From Aldehydirespirator sp965248735 (GTDB lineage Bacteria > Actinomycetota > Acidimicrobiia > Acidimicrobiales > Aldehydirespiratoraceae), in NCBI GenBank assembly GCA_965248735.1, contig OZ252146.1, forward strand, positions 2,852,001-2,916,000: a stretch of DNA of 64,000 nt. Direction: 5' to 3'. Each line of letters opens with the position of its first letter. Position 1 is the first letter of the stretch. A model generated the notes under the pieces. It was not told where the DNA came from. It was given only the letters and a program-made list of their open reading frames with translations, and ran no database searches. Positions 50,701 to 58,404 of this stretch are shown here, one piece after another. A program made the translations under genes and the position numbers.

Positions 50701-51020
50701 ACGGTGTCGTCGCTGGTCAGTGACCTCAGCTGCTGGTGCGCCCAGCGGTTGCGCACCTCGGCCACCTCGAACACCAGCGATCGCACCGACGGGCCGAACG
50801 CGTGGCCGTAGACCTCGCTCCAAGTGGCCTTAACGCCGTTGAGCAAGAAGGCGACGTCCTCGGCCGACGGGTCGTGCTCAGGCTTGCGGAGCCGTGAGTT
50901 GACCCGCGGCAACCAGCCGTCGCCGTAGAACCCCCGCCAGGTGTCCTCGCACGCCGGTCCGAGTCCATCGCGCAGCAGTTCCAGCGCCTTGGACACCCGC
51001 TCGGTGTTGGCCATCACCAT
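47760..51020 (-). CDS. DUF499-family AAA+ ATPase (anti-phage cassette component)
   Basis: The 1086-residue protein starts MVMANTERVSKALELLRDGL. Residues about 1-150 look like a Swt1-type HEPN region with RNRWAH at 90-95 (RxxxxH). Walker A is NFGGGKTH near 246-252 and Walker B is VVLIDEW near 356-362. DUF499 (COG1483) proteins are found with DUF1156 methylases in defence islands, as here. A proline-rich linker (PPGEPPDGPDDPG) precedes a C-terminal domain of about 100 residues. It probably uses ATP to act on phage DNA or to regulate the methylase. Confidence 0.85.
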   Translation of the reverse strand: MVMANTERVSKALELLRDGLGPACEDTWRGFYGDGWLPRVNSRLRKPEHDPSAEDVAFLLNGVKATWSEVYGHAFGPSVRSLVFEVAEVRNRWAHQQLRSLTSDDTVRALDSMERVLEAFGNSDQRDQIRGLRRDLMRQMFEEESRSERRRTAAKPTEGTPQAGLTPWREIITPHADVAAGRFEQAEYAADLALVAAGGAEPEYQDPHQFYSRTYLTQGLRDLLAGAARRLSGASGDPVIELQTNFGGGKTHSLIALYHLASGVDADELPGVAEVLAEEDIKLPSNVNRAVLVGQMISPSAPKRVDGGIRLHTLWGHLAHQLGGRDGYEMVRTDDLAGTSPGAALTTLFQRFGPAVVLIDEWVAYARQLRDGTAGDGEGERLAGGDFDTQFTFAQALTEAAAAVPNVVVLISIPASDVEVGGPRGLTALEKLKNVVARKAAQWQPASPDESFEIVRRRLFDPIPAETARVRDGVIRAFCDMYRAQGDKFPAGVGEGEYRRRMELCYPIHPELFDRLFDDWSALDKFQRTRGVLRLMALAISQLWQRDDRSLLIMPGNLPMDFGLLVSEMKKYLEDGWDPVIKADVDGANSLPLRIDRANSHFGRLSATRRAARAVYMGSAPRPDGRRGVDLKSVVLGCAQPGESPDQFADALRRLSGEATHLYVDGAQYWYSLIPNVTRIAADRASSNYDDRDADDEVRRRIGAQRHRGAFAAVQVFAEGPGDVPDNDDGVRLVILQPDATHSPNDANSPAVELAARILAQREAGPRVSPNLVVFLAAAANRLAELRGATRMYLAWKSIVNDGSMNLTAHQQRQADSKLAETSKQVDSLISETFTLAITPSKQPGTSDIEWQTTRATAVGDLAARTSNKLASEEKLIGTYSGVRIRMDLDRRNLWSERGDIAVHKLWETYARFPYMPRLANRDVLYSAIANRASTITWLEDTFAYAEAHDGKRWVGLHTGDAIPPAHSGLLIHPARVPEAPEVPKTPPGEPPDGPDDPGPTTCPPIEPPEPASSRPTQFYAQFNLDPVRCIKQLADIADHVSSQLGTEVELVLEVRAKSQDGFDESTRRTVSENANSLGAQSSEFE

Positions 51021-51166
51021 TGGCGTCGGCTCCTGTGGCTGTCGGCGGGAGCGGCTTCAGGCACGGCCCACACAATGCCACGACGCGGCGACATCGCGTC
51101 GCTCCAAGACAACCGCGGTCGGGACCGCCCGTCATCGAACCCGTCGGGAACGATCTTGGCTGCGGC

Positions 51167-51472
51167 TCAGTTCTGCCCTGAAGAGAACCCGATCGGGTGG
51201 CTCGTAGCACGCTGTTCGTCGACCATCGCCGCGTTGATGGCCGAGCTGAGCGCGATCCCGCTTGCCAACTGCTCTCTGGTCGTGGCCAGGCGCTGCAGTG
51301 TCTCGAACCGCGTGTCAGCAACTCGCCAGTCGGGAGGCGCGTCGGTGAGATTGTCGAGCAGGCTCGCGATGAACCCGGTGAGCGTGACGAACTCCTGGGC
51401 CATCACCATTTGCACCTGCGTGTCCGCGCCCTTCGACTCGTCTGCTGTTCGGGCGGTTGTAGCGGAGGCCAT
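51167..51472 (-). CDS. 101-residue hypothetical protein in the DUF499/DUF1156 cassette
   Basis: The protein (MASATTARTADESKGADTQV) is predominantly helical: QMVMAQEFVTLTGFIASLLD and RFETLQRLATTREQLASGIA. It lies on the same strand between DUF499 and the duplicated protein, 10 bases after the latter. It does not match a family I recognise. It could be a small partner or immunity-type protein of the cassette. Confidence 0.5.
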   Translation of the reverse strand: MASATTARTADESKGADTQVQMVMAQEFVTLTGFIASLLDNLTDAPPDWRVADTRFETLQRLATTREQLASGIALSSAINAAMVDEQRATSHPIGFSSGQN

Positions 51473-51482
51473 CGTGGCACCC

Positions 51483-52190
51483 TTAGGCAGGCTGGAAGAG
51501 CCGGGACGCATCGTCCAGGTCAGGAATCTGGTTCTCCTGCTCCCAGCGGGATTGGGGATAGTCGTCGCTGTGCGGCATCGCTATGCCGCAGACGGTCTGC
51601 CAGTACCAGCGCTCCGCCCTTTGCGCGCACACATTGGCGGGGGCACGATATGGCGAACCGCCCGCCTTGAGCCATCCCGCTTCGTCACCGGAAATCCAGA
51701 CTCCCCATTCGCCGGTGCCGCTGTCCCTCATGACCGTCGCCGTCCGCTGCTGGCCTTGGCATGTCACAGGCAGAGTCGAATGGAACTCGGAGATGTCGGG
51801 CTGGTCCGGGTAGTTGCTCACGCCGAGATAGCCGATTCCGCTGGAGCGGCTCATCGGATCGTCTCGGTCGGGGATGCCGTTGGCGAGTTCGAACTCCGGC
51901 CGCGGGTTGTGGGGTCCGTGGCACAGGCGTCCTTTGAGCGCCACCTCCCAGTACCAGCGCTCGGCGCGGTAGATGCTGGATGAGAGCGGCGCGCTGTAGG
52001 GCTTGCCGTCGGCGTGCAGGAGGTAGGCCCGGTCGTGTCCGCCGTGGTAAGGCGGAGTCAGAAGCGCGCAGTAGATGTGGACGTTCCATCGCTCGTCGGA
52101 TCCGGGCTTCTCCTGGACCGCGCTGACCCGCCAATAGGCAGTGGCGGCCCGCACCCATCCGGTACTGAATCGACACAGACGCATAGACAT
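51483..52190 (-). CDS. Protein of unknown family with an internal duplication, within the DUF499/DUF1156 cassette
   Basis: The 235-residue protein contains two copies of one module. Module 1 reads GKPYSAPLSSSIYRAERWYW and ANGIPDRDDPMSR; module 2 reads GSPYRAPANVCAQRAERWYW and ENQIPDLDDASR. The shared RAERWYW and IPD-DD-SR motifs are strong and suggest a beta-rich ligand-binding or nuclease-like fold made of two halves. The start is at 52190. The family is not known to me. The place between ATPase and methylase suggests it belongs to the system. Confidence 0.6.
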   Translation of the reverse strand: MSMRLCRFSTGWVRAATAYWRVSAVQEKPGSDERWNVHIYCALLTPPYHGGHDRAYLLHADGKPYSAPLSSSIYRAERWYWEVALKGRLCHGPHNPRPEFELANGIPDRDDPMSRSSGIGYLGVSNYPDQPDISEFHSTLPVTCQGQQRTATVMRDSGTGEWGVWISGDEAGWLKAGGSPYRAPANVCAQRAERWYWQTVCGIAMPHSDDYPQSRWEQENQIPDLDDASRLFQPA

Positions 52191-52361
52191 TCCCGAGGGC
52201 CAACTCCTTAGTATCTCAGCGTGTTTCAAGTATATCAGCTCCACAGGCAGACAACCCGGTAGCAGAGGTCTTGCGAGCCGGTTGAGTGGAGGCGCATCTG
52301 CCCGGGGAGGGGTTCGAGGTTCTGTGCTTGACGGCCACAACTGGAGAGCCCGGCCCACAGG

Positions 52362-52399
52362 CGCTACCGATTCTCAGGTCGCTGCGCTACCGATTCTCA
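52362..52399. repeat. 16-bp direct repeat in the 336-base gap upstream of the duplicated-module gene
   Basis: GCGCTACCGATTCTCA occurs at 52362? and 52384 with a 23-bp period (first copy at 52361-52376). The gap 52191-52526 has no gene. The repeat may be an operator of the promoter that serves the genes to its left, or just a duplication. Confidence 0.55.
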
Positions 52400-52526
52400 T
52401 CTGCTCTTGAGCTGCCGGCTACGAGCAGAGAGTGACCTCGGCGGTCGTGGGAGCGCTCGACGAAACGTGGGCTGTCTTCCATGATCCCTCCACTCCTGAG
52501 CGCTCCAGCATCGAGGACGAGGATGC

Positions 52527-52967
52527 TCACAGACCGAGAACGGCTCGAGCTTCTGCCTTTCCCTGGGGAGTCAACGGGCCGTGTTGCCCTTCCCAATCGG
52601 AGATCACTTCGCGCATCTCCTTCTCGTCCGACCGCCGCCCCGCTTGGTCGTGGAACCACTCTCCGTGCTGCTCGATGTAGCGCGAGGTCGCTTGGCGCAC
52701 CTCAGCCTCCGTGTCGCACTCGTCCGAGATGGCTGCAGCGTCCGTTAGTTGAGCGTCGGTGCTGGATCCGGTCTGGTCACGACCGAGCCTGAGCCGGCCG
52801 TCAACGGAATGAACGGTCATCTCACCGCCCCTGACGCCGAATTCGGTCCGCCAGGACAGCACTGTCGCACGCTTGACGCCAGCCCTGGCCGCGACTTCGT
52901 CGATTGAGACCGACTTGGTCAGATGAGCCCACCGCTTTCGCTGCGTTCGCGTGTGCCGGTTGCCCAT
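52527..52967 (-). CDS. Helix-turn-helix protein in the DUF1156/DUF499 cassette
   Basis: The 146-residue protein has an N-terminal helix-turn-helix SVSIDEVAARAGVKRATVLS and a charged, helical C-terminal part (EVRQATSRYIEQHGEWFHDQ, EGQHGPLTPQGKAEARAVLG). It lies between the methylase and the duplicated-module protein. It is likely a regulator or small adaptor of the system. I do not know a family for the full length. Confidence 0.6.
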   Translation of the reverse strand: MGNRHTRTQRKRWAHLTKSVSIDEVAARAGVKRATVLSWRTEFGVRGGEMTVHSVDGRLRLGRDQTGSSTDAQLTDAAAISDECDTEAEVRQATSRYIEQHGEWFHDQAGRRSDEKEMREVISDWEGQHGPLTPQGKAEARAVLGL

Positions 52968-53169
52968 CGCCGTTGTTCCCTTCGTCGGGGGACCATTGTA
53001 CCCAGCGCAGTGCAGTGGGACTCGACTCCCCTGCCTCTACGAGCGGCGGACGTCAGCTGCGCTGGGATCCGGCATCCACTCGGACTACCTACGCCCCCGC
53101 GCCGACGGGCCTGGGTCGGGGCCGTGCTCGTCGGCGGCGTAGGTTCTGGCTGCTGCGGTTAGGGGGTCG

Positions 53170-55929
53170 TCAGAGCAGGGTCTGCTGTGCGGGGCCGGCG
53201 GCTGCGGCCGCGACGGTCGCGGCGCCGGTGCGAAGGTTGGGCCAGGCGGTGATAAGGCCGTTGTAGGCACCGGCGTCGGCGGCCCAGCCCTTGTCGTTGG
53301 CCTTCTGGTAGAGAAGGTAGGCGAGCTGGCGGGCCCGGTCGCCGTAGCCGCCGAGGGTGTGCATCAACTCGGCCGCCTCGGACTCCGAGCGCTCCAGCGC
53401 GGCGGCCAAGTGCTGGGTGGCCTCCCACACGGTGAGCCGGTCGTCGTGTGCGGGCGACCAGCCGGGGTCGAGCTCGCCGCGCTCATAGAGGCGGAACTTG
53501 CCGGCACGGGCCTCGCCGATGCCGGAGGCCTCGATGCCGGCCAGGGAGGTGTTCTTGGCCCGGGCCACGCTGTCGGCGTCGCCTGAGGGTCCGGGACTGT
53601 AGCCGTGCTGGGTGAACCAGGTGAGCGCGAAGCGGGTGTCGGCGTCGAGTTCGGCCTCCTCGCCGTCGAGCACCTCGCCCAGCACGTCGTTGATGATGGC
53701 CAGCGCGGCCGACACCGGCATCGACGACCCGTCGGCCTTCACCACCCGGGCATACCGGGAGAACACCTTGATGCCCGGCCCGATGGTGGACTGGGCCATG
53801 TCCACCGGAGCGATGTTGCCCGACTGCAGCACGCGCACCGCCTCAGGAAGCTCCCGCCGAAGAGCCGCCATGAACTCCCCGCGGGTAGCGAGCACCGCGG
53901 ACGCGGGCCGCGGCCGGCAGGCGAGGACGATTGAGGACGCGAGCGCGTTGGTCTTTGATGCCAGCAGTCGGTTGCCCAACTCAGTCCGCATCGGCCATGT
54001 GGCGTTTACCTGCAGGCCCGCATCGAGGACAGCCTGCAGGAACGTGTCCCACCCGGTTGTGCGGATCTCGCCTTCCTTGGTCTCGGTCGCCTTGTACGCG
54101 TAGTAGACGGTCGCGGGGCCATCGCCGGGCTGGCGCTCGGCGACTTGGGCCATGAACTCGGCCATACCGGACTCGAAGTGCTCCTCTGCCTGCAACCTGG
54201 AGCCAGCCCGGTATTGGTTGGCGATCAACTCCTCGGTCTTGGGCGTCAGCAGGGTCGAGCATTCGTCCGGCCACACGTCGCATAGGTTCCGGCGCAGCCA
54301 CACGTAGAAGAAGTCCGACAATTCGGCGTAGGAGATGTTGTCGTAGTAGGGCGGATCCGTCGATAGCAGCGCTCCGGTCGACTCTCGAATACGCGCTAGC
54401 GCATCCCGTTGACGAGCCTCACCTCCAGGAACCGCGGCCGGGACAGTTTCGACTGCCTTCACGATCCAATTCACCATCGCCATCCAGTTGCCCGTCGACG
54501 TGGAAAACGGATTGCACTCAGCAAAATCCCAGGTCATCGGGATCGCTTGGCGGCCGAATGTGTTGCGAATCAGTTCCCGCGAGTTGTGCCATGTGCAGAT
54601 CGTGGACCAGTAGTCAGCGCACTTGTCGATGGCAAAGGCAAGATAGGTAACGACTGCGTCCGCATAGGCGTCAGCACCCCAGCCGCCGTCACGCAGTCTC
54701 GCGTCGTCCGTCGTCAGCCCTGCTCCCAAGGCATCAGACCTCACCCGCTCTGCCACCTCAACGAGCAGATCCGAGAACGCCGTAAGTGCCGTCAGCTGCC
54801 TCGGCGTGAACAACTCCTCCCATCTCGTGATCCCATATCCGGGTGTTTTGAAATCACGCGGATTGATATGAATGTCGCCTAGTACGACCTCCGTGGGTAT
54901 CTGAGTGACATCCTCCGTGCCCGATGTTGCAGGCACGTAGCGACGCCCTCGATCACCTTCTGCTACGACGGCAAGGAGTCGCTTTCGATGTCTCTTGGTC
55001 TTTCCTTCGGCCTTGATGTACTTGAATGGAATCGCCGCGCCCGAGGCAATGCAGCGTCCCCCACCTCTATCCACGGTGCCCCTCGACTGCGGTTCACCGT
55101 CTTCGCGGATCACGTATCTGACCATCTGGCTCTCAAGGTCGACGATTGGTTCGATCCAGACCGTTGGCTTGCCTGGCTTGGTGGAGAGTGTCCACGACGC
55201 CACAAGCGGCACGTGCCCCGACCAGCTCGGATCGGGCGACTCCACGGTACGGGCCCAGATCCAGGCGATGGGTGTGAGCTTCTCGCCGTCGGGGCCGGTG
55301 ACGTCGGGGTACAGGTGCCCGATGCGGCGCTGGGCCTCGTCGCGCATCCAGCGTCCGTAAGCCTGCACGTCGGCGGCCAGTCCCTGGGCCCGCTCCCAGG
55401 TGGTGAGGGTCTTGTCGATGTCGGGATGCACCGGCGGCATCCCGGCGAAGCGGGGCGGGATCTCGATCATGGCCTTGTTGATGAGTACCGCTACGGGGTT
55501 CAGGTCCCCGGCGAGCGCGGTGAGCCCGAGCCGCTGGGCCTCCAGCGGTATGGCCCCGCCGCCGGCGAAGGGATCCAGGATCGGCGGCGGCCCGTCGGGG
55601 AAGCACCGGTCGATCTCAGCCCGGGCCTCCGCCAACACGTCGGGGTTGTTGGAGTTCTCCCATTTGACGAGCCGTTCCAGGATCCTGAACAGCCGCTCCC
55701 GCTCTGCATCCTGCTCAGCAGGCAATAGCGACGGGTCGCCAGACGGATCGTCCACCAGCGACGCCCAGATCACCGCCCGAGCCGCCGCCAACGGCCGCCG
55801 AGCCCACCAAAGATGCAACGTCGACGGATGCCCATGCCGAATCGACTTTTCCCGCGCCGCCTCAGCATTGATAGCCGCCAAAGGCAAAGCAACCTCGATC
55901 AACTTCGGCTTGTACTCGGTGTCCGCCAC
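53170..55929 (-). CDS. DUF1156-family DNA methylase (COG1743), anti-phage cassette component
   Basis: I use the GTG at 55929, giving VADTEYKPKLIEVALPLAAI. Residues 33-52 have HGHPSTLHLWWARRPLAAAR, the DUF1156 signature. Motif I is DPFAGGG (119-125) and the catalytic motif is DPPYYDNI (525-532), which indicates an N6-adenine or N4-cytosine methylase. The 919-residue length is as usual for this group. It is the modification part of a predicted DUF499/DUF1156 defence system. A part of about 600 bases (54.4-55.0 kb) has somewhat lower GC, so the gene may be mosaic. Confidence 0.88.
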   Translation of the reverse strand: MADTEYKPKLIEVALPLAAINAEAAREKSIRHGHPSTLHLWWARRPLAAARAVIWASLVDDPSGDPSLLPAEQDAERERLFRILERLVKWENSNNPDVLAEARAEIDRCFPDGPPPILDPFAGGGAIPLEAQRLGLTALAGDLNPVAVLINKAMIEIPPRFAGMPPVHPDIDKTLTTWERAQGLAADVQAYGRWMRDEAQRRIGHLYPDVTGPDGEKLTPIAWIWARTVESPDPSWSGHVPLVASWTLSTKPGKPTVWIEPIVDLESQMVRYVIREDGEPQSRGTVDRGGGRCIASGAAIPFKYIKAEGKTKRHRKRLLAVVAEGDRGRRYVPATSGTEDVTQIPTEVVLGDIHINPRDFKTPGYGITRWEELFTPRQLTALTAFSDLLVEVAERVRSDALGAGLTTDDARLRDGGWGADAYADAVVTYLAFAIDKCADYWSTICTWHNSRELIRNTFGRQAIPMTWDFAECNPFSTSTGNWMAMVNWIVKAVETVPAAVPGGEARQRDALARIRESTGALLSTDPPYYDNISYAELSDFFYVWLRRNLCDVWPDECSTLLTPKTEELIANQYRAGSRLQAEEHFESGMAEFMAQVAERQPGDGPATVYYAYKATETKEGEIRTTGWDTFLQAVLDAGLQVNATWPMRTELGNRLLASKTNALASSIVLACRPRPASAVLATRGEFMAALRRELPEAVRVLQSGNIAPVDMAQSTIGPGIKVFSRYARVVKADGSSMPVSAALAIINDVLGEVLDGEEAELDADTRFALTWFTQHGYSPGPSGDADSVARAKNTSLAGIEASGIGEARAGKFRLYERGELDPGWSPAHDDRLTVWEATQHLAAALERSESEAAELMHTLGGYGDRARQLAYLLYQKANDKGWAADAGAYNGLITAWPNLRTGAATVAAAAAGPAQQTLL

Positions 55930-55984
55930 GGCGAGCACGCTACCTGACACGGACGACACCGACCGGCAGCAATCGGCCAGCGGA

Positions 55985-56100
55985 GGTGGCCGAGGACGGG
56001 AGTCCGTTGCCGGTAGGGCCGCACAAACGGATGTTCTTGCCCAATTGCACTAGATCGAGTTGATGGCGTGCTCGCTCCTCACCCCATTGGTTCCCTTCTG
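55985..56100 (-). pseudogene. P-loop fragment upstream of the methylase
   Basis: The reverse strand reads EERARHQLDLVQLGKNIRLC then GPTGNG, resembling the Walker A region of an ATPase, but it then turns to LPSSAT and lacks the lysine. It is a short remnant without a start. It may be a trace of a deleted ATPase gene in this island. Low confidence. Confidence 0.35.
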
Positions 56101-56224
56101 ACTCGTTAGCATGCCTCGTTGCACTGTCGTAGAGATTCGGGTCGAGTTATCCCTCGCAGCGCTCCACTCGCTAAGGATCCCGACCACGTTCGAATGGGAA
56201 ACTCGTGGATGTTGTGTGATATTG

Positions 56225-56647
56225 TCAGAATATCCAGCAGAGGAGTGAAGCTATGAGGAATGCCACGCATACCGATATCGCTGACGCGCCGGCCACCTCC
56301 AGTGATCGCCTTGCATGATTGCGTTCGAGCATGCGAACTAAGACAATCACGAATGTCATGATCGCGGCAACAAACGAGAACCACCACTTAGCAAACCCGC
56401 AGATGAGAGTAGAGATCGCATTCAGAGCTGTCTTGATGATTAACTCGGAAGGATTGTCCGCAGGAGATGACTGGTCGGTCTCCACTGTGGGCGCTGATAC
56501 CTCTCCGAATTCTGAGGCGATGTCCTGCGATTGTTGGTGACTGCTTCCGCATGCAGCCGTAGACAGTGTCAAGATCAGAGCGACAGTAAGAGTCCCGAAT
56601 GACGCAAGCAAGTGCCGAATGGTTCTCGTGGACGTTGGGACATTCAT
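56225..56647 (-). CDS. Small lipoprotein with transmembrane segments, last gene of the CBASS operon
   Basis: The 140-residue protein has a signal peptide with lipobox LSTAACGSS near residue 30, then a low-complexity part (TVETDQSSPADNPSE) and two hydrophobic helices (WWFSFVAAIMTFVIVLVRML and SAISVCVAFLIASLLCWIF). It lies 18 bases after the E2-E1 gene on the same strand. In a type II CBASS a Cap3 isopeptidase would be expected here; no JAB motif is found. It might be a membrane component or effector helper. Confidence 0.55.
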   Translation of the reverse strand: MNVPTSTRTIRHLLASFGTLTVALILTLSTAACGSSHQQSQDIASEFGEVSAPTVETDQSSPADNPSELIIKTALNAISTLICGFAKWWFSFVAAIMTFVIVLVRMLERNHARRSLEVAGASAISVCVAFLIASLLCWIF

Positions 56648-56665
56648 ATTGAGACCTCCGGAGAG

Positions 56666-58396
56666 CTATGCGGCTGTGAGCGCCGTGTTGGTAATGGGTT
56701 CGACGGATGTGAGGGATGCTGTACGGAAGGGCGAATACGGGAGTGACAGGAGGTATCCGCCAGCGACTTGGTGGGAGAGAGCGACTGCGGCGATGCTGAT
56801 GACAGACGCAGCGATGCCCATCGCGTCGCCAGCGGAGCCGTGGAAGGTCGGAACGGAACAGCCCGGAGCGGGCGTGAGCGGTGGATGGGCGTCGTGATCC
56901 CAGAAGGCGCGAAACGGGGCGAGGCTCGGATCGCTTCCGGCCTGTCTGCACAAGGCCTGGTCGAGTTCGGACGTTCTGGTCGCCGGTGTGCCGTCGGTGA
57001 TCGTGACTATTCCCAGGGTGGCGGTCTGGTTGTCGGTGGCTGCCTGGACGACCGGCACACGGAGAGTCCCCTGGTCCTGGGCGTCGTCGAGAGCTGCGTT
57101 GACCGAAGTGTTCACAGTCGTGTCGAAAATGAAGTCGCAACTGTCGGCGTCCTCTTCCAGCCCATGCTGCGCATGGCCCGCAATGCCGATGACCTCGCAG
57201 GTGTCGGACAGTCGGCTGAGCCTCTCGGTTAGAGCCTCTGCTTTCGGGCGTCCGACGTCCTCCTCGGCGTAGTTCTGGCGAACCAGAAGGCCCCGAGTGA
57301 CGAAGTCAGGGTCTCGGAGCACGACCCTGCAGGATCCGGCCCTCACGAGGAGTTCGGCTATCCAAGAGCCCAGCGCGCCACAGCCCCAGACCGCGATCTT
57401 GGAGCCGGCGTAGGCCGCCACGGGCCGTTCGCTATCGCGGCGTACAGCGACCTCGGGGCGTTGATCGTCGACGTAGGTCCACTCCACCTCGGGCTCCTCG
57501 CTAGCCGAAGCCGGGGAGTTCGCGCTCCGAGCTGCCGAGAAGGCCTTGGCAGCGTCTGAGGAGCACAGACGCCACCCGATGAGGTGTCGGGGCGCTTCAC
57601 TACCGCTGGCAGGGTTGGGCACCGCGATGATCACGTGGAGGTGCTCATCGTTGTTGAGACCTCGGATCAGTCGTCGCAGAAGCGTCTCGAGCCTTCGTCG
57701 CTGATCCCTGTCGAGTTGTTGGCGGACGTTCGCCAAGAGATCAGACAGGCGATGGCCACCTCCCAGCGGCAGGTACTCGGGAAGGACGACAAGCAGGCCG
57801 GGAACGAGGCCGGGCTCGTTAGGTGCCTTCCAAGCTGCGATATCGATTCGATGATCGGTTCTCGGCCGCAGCGCGATGCGATGCACAACACCTTCATCAA
57901 GGATGTCGCTCGGCATGGAGAGCATGGCCACCACCGTGGGAGCTCCCGCGGTGCGATGAAGCACTCCGCCAACTGGGTGATAGAGGGCTGTTGCTGGGTC
58001 GAATCGCCCGCCGATTGCGTCCTCGAACCACTCCCAAAGGCGCAGCAAGAAGCCCTGCATGCCTCGGGTGGGGTCCCACTCGGTGCCAGGGTCGAGGTAG
58101 ATGCAAAGCCGCGTGCCCTGCAATACGTGAGAGAACCCGGCCCATCGAAAGTGCTCGACCGCGGCAAGGGGTGGCGAGATCGGGTAGTTCGGAGGGATCA
58201 GAATGACGACGCGCTCAATCGGTTGAACATCCAGGCCGCCAGCACCGCGGCTGAAGCCGGAAGTATCGAGATCGACCTTCAGCGCGGCACGCCCGCGCCA
58301 TTCGTCGGTGGCGACCAAGCTGATCTGGCTCGAAGAGTCGGTGAAGGTCTTCACCTCCTCGACAGCGGCGCGTTGGGCCTCAGCCAGATCAGGCAT
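56666..58396 (-). CDS. cap2: CBASS Cap2 (E2-E1 fusion, ThiF-type)
   Basis: The 576-residue protein has an N-terminal E2/UBC-like fold with PPNYPISPP (about 68-76) and a cysteine at position 98 in RLCIYLD. The C-terminal part is a ThiF/E1 adenylation domain with KIAVWGCGALGSWIAELL (about 333-350). A possible E1 catalytic cysteine is Cys513 in PGCSVPTFHG. In type II CBASS this protein attaches the C-terminus of the CD-NTase to targets to prime it. It follows the CD-NTase gene with a gap of 8 bases. There is no Cap3 gene next to it. Confidence 0.88.
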   Translation of the reverse strand: MPDLAEAQRAAVEEVKTFTDSSSQISLVATDEWRGRAALKVDLDTSGFSRGAGGLDVQPIERVVILIPPNYPISPPLAAVEHFRWAGFSHVLQGTRLCIYLDPGTEWDPTRGMQGFLLRLWEWFEDAIGGRFDPATALYHPVGGVLHRTAGAPTVVAMLSMPSDILDEGVVHRIALRPRTDHRIDIAAWKAPNEPGLVPGLLVVLPEYLPLGGGHRLSDLLANVRQQLDRDQRRRLETLLRRLIRGLNNDEHLHVIIAVPNPASGSEAPRHLIGWRLCSSDAAKAFSAARSANSPASASEEPEVEWTYVDDQRPEVAVRRDSERPVAAYAGSKIAVWGCGALGSWIAELLVRAGSCRVVLRDPDFVTRGLLVRQNYAEEDVGRPKAEALTERLSRLSDTCEVIGIAGHAQHGLEEDADSCDFIFDTTVNTSVNAALDDAQDQGTLRVPVVQAATDNQTATLGIVTITDGTPATRTSELDQALCRQAGSDPSLAPFRAFWDHDAHPPLTPAPGCSVPTFHGSAGDAMGIAASVISIAAVALSHQVAGGYLLSLPYSPFRTASLTSVEPITNTALTAA

Positions 58397-58404
58397 GGCT
58401 GCGA

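Noticed and set aside
56106..56387. 93-codon reverse frame overlapping the lipoprotein gene
   Set aside because: It overlaps the lipoprotein in another frame and has no ribosome-binding site or recognisable features.
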